From Cerioporus squamosus (lineage: Eukaryota > Basidiomycota > Agaricomycetes > Polyporales > Polyporaceae), in contig JABYQS010000623.1 in the NCBI GenBank assembly GCA_022592435.1, forward strand, positions 1 to 16,733: DNA of 16,733 bases, in the 5' to 3' direction. The notes under the pieces were generated by a model that searched no databases, was not told the DNA's origin, and saw only the letters and a list, made by a program, of their open reading frames with translations. This document shows, one piece after another, positions 1 through 8,699 of the stretch; the first letter of the stretch is position 1, and every line of letters begins with the position of its first letter. The position numbers were made by a program, and so were the translations under genes.

Positions 1-654
1 GCCTCTCGTATATGGCTTGGCCTCGTCTTAGCCCCGCGACGCCTCCGCTGTCCTCTGCCATGCTGCGAGTGATGCAGGCGTGTAGCAACATCGCCAGTCA
101 TCTGACGCGTCTCCATATCGAGTATCTGGCTGACGGCAAGGAGGATGCTCTCCTGCGATACATATCCACTGCATTCCCCGCCCTTGACGAGCTCGAGATC
201 CATCGTCGTCGTCCGGATGATATGCCTCAGGATCCCGACTGGCACCTGGTATGTCTTACCGTCAATACCTCCGGGAAACCGTTGTTCTGACCTTGTTTGT
301 TCACAGAACACCCTCGGGAAAGCGTGCGCGTCCCTGACAAAGTTGCGCACCCTGTACGTCCAGACGCATCTCAGCGACTATCCCGAGCGGATCTGGATCC
401 CGAGGATGGCGATCTACTATGTGGACAGTCAGCACACGCACTATGCACAGACGATCCTCGTCAACGCCGCTACCGCTCTCGCGGGCATGCTGGCGCCCTC
501 GGTGGAGACCATTGCGTTCCTTACACCCGACAACTTCTGGCCGCGTTGGGCTATTTACAGTGTTCATGACGCCCCTGATGAGAAGGGCCGGACGGCGCTG
601 TACGAGTACCATCGTCTTGCCCAGGGAGGGGCTGGTCATTGTTGGCCGTTCTGA
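1..654 (+). CDS. F-box/LRR-like hypothetical protein, 3' part
   Basis: The gene is cut by the left edge: the frame is open from base 3, so the ATG at 12 is probably internal. Exon 1 ends at 248, a 58-nt GT-AG intron (249-306, phase 0) follows, and exon 2 runs 307-654 to a TGA. The protein has leucine-rich patterns such as HLTRLHIEYL, FPALDELEI and LTKLRTLYV. Near its end is a Trp/Tyr-rich stretch (FWPRWAIYSV) like the C-termini of the large, fast-evolving F-box families of polypores. No F-box is visible because the N-terminus lies outside the window. If the assignment is right it would be a substrate-recruiting subunit of an SCF ubiquitin ligase. The family call rests only on repeat style; the splice model is well supported because both exons keep one continuous frame. 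Confidence 0.5.
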
Positions 655-1004
655 TATGGACCGGCGGGCTGAGCAGCACATCGGAAGTTGTCGATCAGCC
701 TCATGTGGACCTTGTATGCACGAGTAGAATGCAAGTAGAACGGCATTGTGGCCAATCAGATATATATTGTGCCTGTCTCGCGGGCCCCGACGTTCCCGAT
801 ACTACTTATGTCCGGAGAAGCTGTTGTGATATATAGAAACATGTCTCGCACGCGGTGCACGGGCCATGTGGAGAGAAACAGCAAGACCCAGCAGTCTTGC
901 GAGAAGGGACACGCGAAATTGGAATCACCACCACCGTAGGGGTGGCACTCGCACAACGTAACCGGTGGTCATGAAAAGAGCCACGAGCAGTACCCTGAGT
1001 ATCA
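655..1004. other. Intergenic, no gene seen
   Basis: This stretch lies between the convergent 3' ends of the F-box-like gene and the HET pseudogene. Short open frames on both strands have no recognisable motif and no matching splice signals. I see no RNA gene and no clear repeat. Confidence 0.5.
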
Positions 1005-1617
1005 CTAGCAAAGAGAACACACAACACACATATCAATCAGTGAAGAGCGTGAGCTACGGCGCAAGGAAGGATCTTCAACGTCAAATGTGTCGCGCATCAC
1101 AGTGTTGACCGTCTCTGAGCCGCCCCATGCCGTGAGCGTTTCTGTCTGAGGAGGAAGGAACGGACGGTGGACAATTACAACATCGGAAAGGACGATTCCG
1201 CGACTCGGGCACCGCTGCAAACGGACGACACGAGTGTACTGCTCCTCTCCAAGTGAGAGGCGCTCGGGGTGGATGTTCAAGAGAGGGTTCCACGATGGCG
1301 AACGCAGCATGGAACGGTACCTGGCGCGAACCGCGTTCCATCCTACGGTGCCGACCGAATGGACGTCCCCAGCGCACTTCTTGAGCACAAGTGCGAGGAG
1401 CTGGTCACGTTCGTCCACGCAGGCCAGAACGGCGAGAGAGTAAGCGGCGCCTATCGACAGGAGAGGGAAGATGGTGCGTAGCCCGCGGGAGGTGGGGATG
1501 TACCAGGCTGGTGGGGTGGCGGTATGTACTCGACGCAGGAGTTCCTCGCGGGAGATGGCTGTTACGCCGGCAGAGTGTGCGAATGCTGAAGGAGATGCGG
1601 CAAGCAGGGAGCTTCTC

Positions 1618-2386
1618 TATGGTGGTTCTTTTGGCCATTAATTATTTTCCCGCACCCTACATCAAAACACCGCCACCCCACCTATCTGCGCGCACCCCCC
1701 ACACACTTTTGTCCCCCCCTCCCTCTCTCGACCATTGTCAGGATGGCCTCCTGGGGTGTGATATCATTTAAATAAAATACCTTATGATGACCGTAGCTAG
1801 GATCGATAGTTGGGATTATATTGAGTCCCTCCGTGTGTCACCTAGGGTGTCTTCTTCACAAGTCCTGGGTCAATGAACGACTGCATTAGATCTGCTACTT
1901 ACCCTTATAAGAAGCATGTGCTATCGGCTGTTATCCCGCCTGCTTATCGCTCATTGATCGCAGAGCTATCTAGAGCTATTGATGCTATTGGCGCTCAAAC
2001 GCAGACGCGTTGGCCTTAAAAGCAGTGCAAGCATTACTTATGGATTCTTACAGAACTAGTCACTGACTATAGTTCCTGTTACTTACCGGTTGTAAGGAAC
2101 TGTTTCTTACTTGATCTAATGCGGTCCTTCATAAACCGAGGACTTGTGAAGAAGACACACCCGGTGACTTATGGAGTGTCTTAATATAAGCCCAACTATT
2201 GGTCCAAACTACGGTCAGCATAAGGTATTTTATTCAGATGATATAACGCCCCGAGAGGCCATTTTTACAATGGTCGAGAAAGGGAGGGGGGACAAAAGTG
2301 TGTGGGGGGTGCGCGCCAGATAAGTGGGGTGGCGGTGTTTTGATGTAGGGTGCGGGAAATAATTAATGGCCAAAAGAGCCGCCATA
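1618..2386. mobile_element. Long-TIR (foldback-like) DNA element in the HET gene
   Basis: A 769-bp element has inverted repeats of about 275 bp (1618-1892 and 2113-2386) and a central loop of about 220 bp. Its ends read TATGGYGGYTCTTTTGGCC. The direct repeat CTTCTC flanks it at 1612-1617 and 2387-2392, which I read as a 6-bp target-site duplication. The repeats are extensive but not identical, differing by scattered substitutions and small indels, so the insertion is not brand new. No transposase is visible, so it is probably non-autonomous. The TSD length does not point clearly to one superfamily. Removing it with one TSD copy rejoins the HET reading frame. Confidence 0.9.
1873..2184 (+). 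pseudogene. Possible degenerate ORF in the foldback element loop
   Basis: An ATG at 1873 opens a frame of 48 codons (MNDCIRSATYPYKKHVLSAV at its start) that stops at TAA 2017-2019. The same frame then stays open to TAA 2182-2184, so about 104 codons carry only one internal stop. It covers the unique loop and runs into the right inverted repeat. It may be a remnant of an element-encoded protein, but I recognise no transposase motif and chance is a fair alternative. No function is proposed. Confidence 0.25.
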
Positions 2387-3104
2387 CTTCTCGAATCGTC
2401 GTACTCATCCCCATCCAAGGAACTGTGACCTGTGTCCCAGACGAAGATGGTTTGATCCGGAACCTTCTCCTCCTGGAGCCGACCAAACGCCAGTGCGCCC
2501 TCTCCTGGTCTCGTACCCAGACTATGTACGGGATGAGGTCGCACCCCACCACCGCACCTACCCGAACGTCTGGGGCAGTTTGATAGAGACCTCCTACCTC
2601 CCCCCGTGGGAACTTTTCTGGGCTCAAGCGCCCCCGAGCTCCGACCGCCTCGCAGCTACTTTGCACTTGGTCTAGATGTTATTCACCTGTATTCTAGTCT
2701 CGCAAGACCTCTGATCGTGCCCTAGATGTTTGGGCATGATTGGAACCAAGAACCATAGCGCCGCTCCCAGTATTGAGCCTCCTGCCCTGTCTGCAGTACT
2801 ACTCTAGTGCCTACCAACGACTTGGGGAGTATTTCTTGAGCAGCAAATGGTTCAAAAAATCTCCTGAGGCTCTTGCACGTTCTCTCGACCTCTCAGTCAT
2901 GTTCTGGGGAGTATACATGTGAAGATCTCAGTATAAATCACGGCCATTTGTGACGTGCTGCCCACAGGACTCGAGGGCGCTTAATCCCGGAAAAAGTTCC
3001 CACGGGGGGAGGTAGGAGGTCTCTATCAAACTGCCCCAGACGTTCGGGTAGGTGCGGTGGTGGGGTGCGACCTCATCCCGTACATAGTCTGGGTTAGTCT
3101 CGTT

Positions 3105-3189
3105 ACCAGACGTTTAGTTACTGACCCTTTCGGACATTGAAAGCGGAGAGCGAAAAAAGAATGCAAGGGTCCGTTACTAAACGTCTGGT
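3105..3189. repeat. Subterminal hairpin in left end of element B
   Basis: The arm at 3105-3121 begins ACCAGACGTTTAG and pairs with the arm at 3173-3189 with one mismatch in 17. Pairing extends a few bases further through GACCCTT. Together they make an internal palindrome within the left terminal repeat. Confidence 0.85.
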
Positions 3190-3584
3190 GAAATTCGTAT
3201 AGAGGGGTGGGGGCAGCCCGAAGCGCCCATTCTTCCGTGACGTCAGCGCGTCGGAAGGCGGTCTCGCAGGGTCTCGCGCAGCTGCTCTTGCGGGTCGCGG
3301 GTCGCGCAACGTCGGCGTCGCGCGCGGCAACCGACATTCTCCCCGCTCACTTCCCGGAGTGATGCAGAGTTGCCTTCGCGCTATGTATTGAGGCCTTGAT
3401 GCTGGCCGAGCGTCCGAGTCGCGAGGTTAAGAGACAAGTCGCACGGGCTGGTCGGGAGGAGGGCGCGGCGGGACCTGGCGAGACGCTGTGCGGGGTCGGA
3501 CGGGCGAGGAACAGCGCAGGAATCGGCGAGGAGGAGCGAACGGTGGGCGCTTCAGGCTGCCCCCCACCCCTCTATACGAAAGTC

Positions 3585-3680
3585 ACCAGACGTTATACGG
3601 CGAGGTCCTGTATTTCTTTTTGTCTCTCCGCTTTCGACTCCGACCGGCACCGTGCGGGAGCGCGCCGTATAACGTCTGGT
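3585..3680. repeat. Subterminal hairpin in right end of element B
   Basis: The arm ACCAGACGTTATACGGCG (3585-3602) is perfectly complementary to 3663-3680. Beyond ACCAGACGTT the arm sequence differs from that of the left-end hairpin, yet the two arms here still match each other. Confidence 0.88.
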
Positions 3681-4326
3681 TACGAGATTAAGTCTGGGTA
3701 CGAGACCAGCCCTCTCCGTAGATCGCGGGCATGTTGACACCGAAGATACCCATCAGCGAATACGCTTCATCCTCCTTGCGCGTCGTGACGCGTCCTAGGA
3801 CATGCGACGCGCAACGGTGATGAAGGTGAGAGAGGTCGTATGGGTGAGCACTCCTCGGTCGATTCCGGTCACCTCCTTGAGCACGTCGGCCAGCCCGCCC
3901 TTGGTCCCGAGATAGCTCCATATCGCGGAGACAAATACGACGATCCGCGGGGCAATGAGTTCCTGCAGGGTCCATCTCCGGGTGTGCCAACGACTGCTGC
4001 GAAAGGTGGAGTGGGGAAGACGAGGGTCTTCATCCGGGTCGACGTCGGCAAGGAATGCGTAGCAGACAGTCGAGACTGTACCACGAGTGCATAGAGTTGA
4101 TGGCCTCCGAGAGTTCGGCACTGCTCGTCTTGTCGATGCAACAGGAGTCAACCCAGAGGAAGTCAAAGCCGTCTGCAAGGGCGTACGCGCAGGATTCGCG
4201 GATCTTCGAGGACGCCCTTTGAAGGACGATGTCAATGGGCAGCTCGGGCTTCAGCGCGCGCTCTGTGCGTGCATCGTCTTGGATTCTGAGGAGGTCCTGG
4301 TACGACTGCTCTCCGTCGGCTGACCA

Positions 4327-5532
4327 CATCAGGAAAACCCTCCCTTCGAAATTATGCCAATTATTCAGTAATTGTCGATAACACCATGATATTATCTGCA
4401 ATGGGAGATTTCATGCGCCTTTCTTCGTACCTCTATCCAATGTCTCGATAATGCCGTAGAATTGCGGTAGAATGCGCAAGGTGCAAGCAAGTGCCCGGTC
4501 TGACTCAGGCAGCTCGTTTGGATTCAGACAAGTCGTTTGTCGACATATGTTTGGCTCGGGCGCCTAGAAGCCAACAACGCGCGCGAATCCTCCACCCCTC
4601 TTGTCTTCGTCCCACGACTCCCTGACTCTCTCACCGGCACCATGCACTTGCTCTCTGCTGCACACTCGACCGCTTCTTCTCTTTCAGTTGGTCTGCAAGC
4701 AAGTTTGCTGTCGTCCGTGTGTAGCCACTACGTCAAGGTATGTACCCTTCTAGTCATCTGCAACATCGACAACCTGCCACGTCATCCACCACCTCGGAGA
4801 TCTAGTCACTAGCCTTTAGGTCGACCGGCGTATACATGTCCCTCCTCCTAGCTCTTCAGTACTGTCGGTCAGACAGGTGAGTGTATTCAAGCTTCGGAGT
4901 TCCTAGCTGCGAACGTTCGGGGCGCGAGTGTTCCAACAAACCCCGATCGACTTGAGCCCATTGGCGCGACTCACCATGGAATAACTTCTCATGGTGAGTC
5001 CTTGTTATCTGGTCCGGTCATGCTACCGTGAGTTCTAGTCAAGCCATCTAGTATGCGTCTGCTCATGAGGGTACAGTTGTCCGACACAGGCTGTCCCGAC
5101 ATGGCGGCTGGCTAGCCCCGAGATGTCCGCCCGCAAACTCCTTGTCACTCCTCTGATCCCGGTCGTCATACGTTGTTGTTGTCCGCTCTGTGTGTGTACC
5201 CAGTACTGCACTTGTTTGTATATCCCCACATCTGTGTACTTGCTACTTGGTATCATACTTATTCGCATATGCCCATGTTGTATTAGTAAATGCCCAGCAA
5301 TAACAATCTATTGTCGTGCATCTCATCGCGTCTATGTGTGAATTCTGAAGCAACAGTGGAGGAGAGGATCGCTACAATGGTCGATGTATGTGCTCATAAT
5401 TGTAAGCAATTGCTGCTGCGTTGCAGAAGGCACTAGGTAATTTTTTGATAATTGTTGTGTTATCAGATTATTGAGAATTCGTAATAATTGCGAGCCAATT
5501 CATGCAATTTTGAAGGGAGGCTTTCCCTGATG
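4327..5532. mobile_element. 1206-bp DNA element with CATCAGG termini in the HET gene
   Basis: The left end reads CATCAGGAAAACCCTCCCTT and the right end, read inward from 5532, reads CATCAGGGAAAGCCTCCCTT. Similarity continues for about 27 bp and then patchily for 55-75 bp (AATT-rich, ending GATAACAC). Both flanks carry CA on the plus strand (4325-4326 and 5533-5534), so the target duplication is at most 2 bp. Removing the element and one CA rejoins the HET frame between ISHV and WSADGEQ. No transposase or other known domain is visible. The middle, roughly 4590-4885, has pyrimidine-rich, promoter-like sequence, an ATG at 4642 and a clean splice donor (AAG|GTATGT, donor at 4738), so it could be a captured gene fragment. 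That last point is speculative. Confidence 0.8.
4968..5000. repeat. 11-bp perfect inverted repeat
   Basis: GACTCACCATG (4968-4978) and CATGGTGAGTC (4990-5000) are exact reverse complements separated by 11 bases, inside the 1206-bp element. It could form a small hairpin; its role is unknown. Confidence 0.7.
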
Positions 5533-5862
5533 CACACGTGTGAGATGATGGCGAATCGTAGGATTGTTGGGTCATTGACCCAAACGAACTCGCCGGTGCG
5601 TGTATCCAGGAGGCGCATCTTCTACGCCGAGCTATCAGTGGCGTCGCAGTATTTAGGGTGGTAATAACCCACAGAGTCATGGCGAGCGAAGTCAAGTGGG
5701 AAGCGAGGCCTGAGGAGGCCCCGCTCGAGACAGTCACTATATGCCCATTGGCGATATTTCCAGAGGGGACAGCCCAGTGTGGACAGCCATCCCCAGCACA
5801 ACCGGCGGCAAGAAGTGCACTGACTGCGAAAGTCACTATGTACTATAGCGACGACGGCGCAC

Positions 5863-5918
5863 GCTCACTGGTGCTTGAAGCAACAGGTGCGCTCACTGGT
5901 GCTTGAAGCAACAGGTGC
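5863..5918. repeat. Two perfect tandem copies of a 28-bp unit
   Basis: The unit begins GCTCACTGGTGCTTGAAGCA and is repeated exactly at 5863-5890 and 5891-5918 with no spacer. It looks like a recent slippage or minisatellite-type duplication in the intergenic region. Confidence 0.9.
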
Positions 5919-6123
5919 GGAGAGGGTTCGTACGCGTGCTGCGCCATCTGTCGGGCTGCGTGAGGCGGTTCTCAACGCAGTGTAAACAAAAGCTTCATGC
6001 ACTTTTAGCCAAGACTATCGACGGCTCATCAGCGCATATGCATCAGCCATAATCAAACACTCGAGACGACACCGCAGGCATACCCGTGGTTTGGACGGGC
6101 GAAAGGCGCGACATATAGGCCGC

Positions 6124-6216
6124 GCGAGGATACCTTTTGTCTCATTTCAGTCTTCAGAGGATAACCGGCCAAAATGTATCCTTTCTGACTGTAGCCTGGC
6201 CGAAAGGTACCCTCGC
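6124..6216. repeat. Weak inverted repeat upstream of NCA2
   Basis: GCGAGGATACCTTT (6124-6137) pairs with AAAGGTACCCTCGC (6203-6216) with one mismatch across a 65-base loop. It may be the relic of a small element or chance; no TSD was found. Confidence 0.4.
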
Positions 6217-6423
6217 CCAGCGACTTTTTGGCGACGAGGAGGCGGTAGTTGGTGACTGAGCAGCATAGAGGGTGGCTGGCAGTACACACTGCCACACAGG
6301 TTCGCGTATACCGCGGGCGCTCTTCTATGACGCAGGAGGCATGCTCGTTGACCTCGACGCCGCAGACGTTGACCTCCACTCTCTTTGCGTTTCCGCGATG
6401 AACTGAGCTTGCTGTCTTGCACC

Positions 6424-8699
6424 ATGTCGACCTTCGTCTCCCACCTAGTTGCTGACCTCTCGTCGAAGGCCGTCCCGACGAGCGCGCCGACTCCCAGCAG
6501 CGAGGGTGTCCAGATATCTTCTACGCGCTCCAAGGAAGCTCTCCGTGGACTCTTCGTCAAGCTTGAACAATCTAGATCTCGTGAAACAACGCGCGAATGC
6601 ATAGCTGCGCTGCAAGAGCTCGAGTACAACCAGCAACTGCCCCCTGCAGTGCTGGCGGACGGGGAAGAACGCGCCCTGCGACGCGCCATTCTGAGCAAAG
6701 TCGCGCTCGAGCTCTACGCGCAAGCTCTGACGACATTTCTGGACGAGGCGAGCGAGGCGGAGAGAGAGTTGGAATGGTGGAGCGACTTGGGTCGGTCGCG
6801 GAGACAAGTGGCCTACTACCTGCTGCAAAGTGAGCCTTCGCCATCTGACCTGACGCGCCCTGGTCTAACGAATGTATAACATTACATTGTAGCCCTACCA
6901 ATGCGCGTCGCCTCCGTGTCCAAAGTCGTCCTTTCGACGTTACGGACGCACAACATCCCTGTGCAACTCTCCGCCTTCAAGCCGTCCTCGTTGCGCCGCC
7001 TCTTCCCGTCAAGTAGCACCCTTCGCCCGAACGTCTTGACCCTCGCGCTATTCCCCCACCTCCACGAGCAGCCGTACAGTATTGCTCTGATATCCCCTAG
7101 GACGATCCAGTTCTCGATATCGTCGTCACCGACGCAAACGGCCACCTCGGCATACAGCACGTTTGTCCACACCTTGTCTGGTGTGGCCCGCGTTTGCAGC
7201 ACGGTCGCGACGCTTCCCATCGACCTCGCGCGAGGTGAATGCAAGTTCAAGCAGAAGGAGTTGACGCGTATCCGCGACGAGCGCGCCGAGGTGCTTGGGA
7301 TGCTCGTCGACCTGCGCGACAAGCTCTCTGCCGCACTGGAGGCTCCAGATAACAACGAGGCACTTTTCACCCTCGCGCAGTTCTCCCATTACCTTCAGGC
7401 GATCATCAATGGGGAGGAGACCGCTCCCTTCGTTGAGGATGTCTCTCCGGGACGCGTGCTTGAGTCTCTGGCAGTGCTCGCGAACCTCACGCTACCGTCG
7501 CACCGGTCGCTGCACCACGCCGACGTCAAGACCGGGAACCTGACGCGCCCCTCGCGACTTACCTTGGTCTGGCCGCAGCTCGTCCTTCTCCCGCCACTCG
7601 CGCTCTATGCCGTTCGGTCGGCGTACGCCTCACGCGCGTCCTTAGAGGAGTTCGCGAACGACGCGGTAGAAACGGCGAAGGGATTCTGGGAAGACTGGGT
7701 CTTGGAACCTTTGCGCGGCATCGTGCATACCGTGCGGGCAGGAAGGGATGAGGGTGTCATCGTCACCAAAGAGAGCCTTCGCGCGGACCTCGACGTGAGT
7801 TCTCTCCAGAAGCCAGGCCACTGTCCGTCCCGTTGTCACTGATATTGCCCCCGTTGCCAGTCTCTGGAACGAATGACGCTTGCACTGGCGCAGGAGAAGC
7901 TGCACTACGCGCCACCGCAGCTTGAGGCTCTCTCCCAGCAGGTGCAGATGGGAGACCTGACCGCGGTCATGCAGATATATGAGGAAGATATCAAGAGCCC
8001 GCTCAAGTCCGCAGTGCAAGGCACGCTGCTGCGGTCGCTGTTCATCCAGGTGCAGAAGGCGAAGGTCTGTATGGGTTCTCAGGATGATTTGTGACTAGGC
8101 TCTGACCTGTCCGGGCATATAGGTCGACATTAATCAGGCGCTGGCCGGAATAGACAAGCTGCTCAAGTCGCAGGAGCTGACGTTCGCGTTTGTGGGCGTC
8201 GCGCCTGCACTCGCCATCGTCTACACTGTCGCGGGCTATCTCCGCAACGTATGGTCCGGCGGGAGGGGCCGTGGACGCTATGGGGGTAAGGCGAAGCGCA
8301 GCAGCGTCTGGCTGACTATGAGGTACGTCTTCCTGTCGTTCTCTTTTCCGTACATGTGCTGTATTGCTAATTCTACCTGCGTACTCCAGACGACTAGAGC
8401 GTCTGCTCGTCGCGCAGCCCTCGTCGCACCACCATCGGGCTCATCCCGTGCCTTCGATGCAGAAGTCGGTGGCGTCTGTGTCGCCGCTCACCTCTGGACT
8501 CGTGCTGCTGTCCGTGACGCACTTGCGGCAGTACGCGGAGACCACCTTGCCGCCGAACTCGCGCCTTCGCGAGGGGTTCCTGGAGGATGTCGCTGACTTG
8601 GAGGACCCCAGCCTTGGTCGGGCGGAGAAGCTGCGAGTAATGGAGCGGATGTGGCGGTCGTGGGGCGAGCCTCTTGGGTGGAATAGGATCGGTGCATGA
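6424..8699 (+). CDS. NCA2: NCA2 family mitochondrial protein
   Basis: In yeast, Nca2 acts with Nca3 in control of the mitochondrial ATP6/ATP8 messages; the family is fungal and mitochondrial. The model has five exons: 6424-6829, 6893-7794, 7861-8064, 8123-8322 and 8390-8699. All introns are short and GT-AG, and the frame is kept throughout, giving about 673 residues against 616 in yeast. I matched it by family-like stretches: YYLLQ|TLPM (over intron 1), LTRPSRLTLVWPQL, then near residues 505-550 VDINQALAGIDKLLKSQELT followed by FAFVGVAPALAIVY, then RRLERLL and MQKSVASVSPLTSGLVLLSV. Hydrophobic, probably membrane-spanning segments lie near residues 358-383, 525-545 and 604-617. An in-frame ATG at 6385 would add 13 residues; I prefer 6424 for its CACCATG context. 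It looks intact. Confidence 0.88.

Larger units (their letters stand above)
3095..3690. mobile_element. Non-autonomous DNA transposon B, nested in the right TIR of A
   Basis: A 596-bp element starts TAGTCTCGTTACCAGACGTT, and its right end read inward is TAATCTCGTAACCAGACGTT. The 9-bp direct repeat AGTCTGGGT flanks it at 3086-3094 and 3691-3699. That sequence is part of element A's terminal repeat, so B jumped into A after A had landed in the HET gene. Inverted repeats are about 140 bp (3095-3228 against 3545-3690). The ends resemble those of A (TRGTCTCGTA, then CCAGAC), so the two are probably related families using similar transposases. The GC-rich interior has no recognisable coding sequence. 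Confidence 0.9.
2506..3708. mobile_element. Non-autonomous DNA transposon A, 9-bp TSD, contains element B
   Basis: The ends are TGGTCTCGTACCCAGACT and its reverse complement. The 9-bp direct repeat GCCCTCTCC flanks the element at 2497-2505 and 3709-3717. Without the nested element B and its duplicated target the element is about 598 bp. Inverted repeats run about 134 bp (2506-2639 against 2970-3094 plus 3700-3708). A 9-bp TSD with long TIRs fits the Mutator-like (MULE) group, but that assignment is inference because no transposase is present. It sits in the HET pseudogene directly after the IYGEG motif. The interior, 2640-2970, shows no convincing coding sequence. Confidence 0.9.
1005..5618 (-). 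pseudogene. HET-domain (heterokaryon incompatibility) gene, broken by transposons
   Basis: HET proteins trigger incompatibility or cell death when unlike fungal cells fuse; the family is large in polypores. Four minus-strand blocks line up as one gene. Block 5618-5533 starts MRLLDTRTGEFVWVND and reaches FAIISHV. Block 4326-3709 holds GEQSYQDLL, WVDSCCIDKTSSAELSEAIN, TRRWTLQELIAP, EDEAYSLMGIF and IYGEG. Block 2505-2387 holds FGRLQEE and PDQTIFVW. Block 1617-1005 holds the C-terminal part (SREELLRRVH, SLAVLACVDERDQLLALVL, DVVIVHRPFLP). Three insertions separate the blocks, and removing each with one target-site copy rejoins the frame at that site. There are two further lesions: a frameshift near 4066-4084 (after MHSWY, before VCYAFLADV) and a TAG plus frameshift near 3787-3800 (after VARRMS). 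The gene cannot make a full HET protein. The true C-terminus is uncertain. Confidence 0.88.
5619..6423. other. Intergenic: upstream of the HET pseudogene and of NCA2
   Basis: This divergent region lies between the minus-strand HET start and the plus-strand NCA2 start, so it should hold both promoters. No protein-coding gene is supported. It contains a tandem 28-bp duplication (5863-5918) and a weak inverted repeat (6124-6137 against 6203-6216). Open frames on the minus strand at 6053-6379 and 6147-6698 have no motif and overlap NCA2 exon 1. Confidence 0.55.

Noticed and set aside
3396..3737. 113-codon frame across element B and its junction
   Set aside because: It is Arg/Gly/Ala-rich, crosses the end of B, the end of A and the HET junction, and so cannot be a single gene.
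5123..5341. 72-codon hydrophobic, Cys-rich frame inside the 1206-bp element
   Set aside because: The hydrophobicity comes from T-rich DNA; there is no homology I recognise and no conserved pattern, so I do not call a gene.
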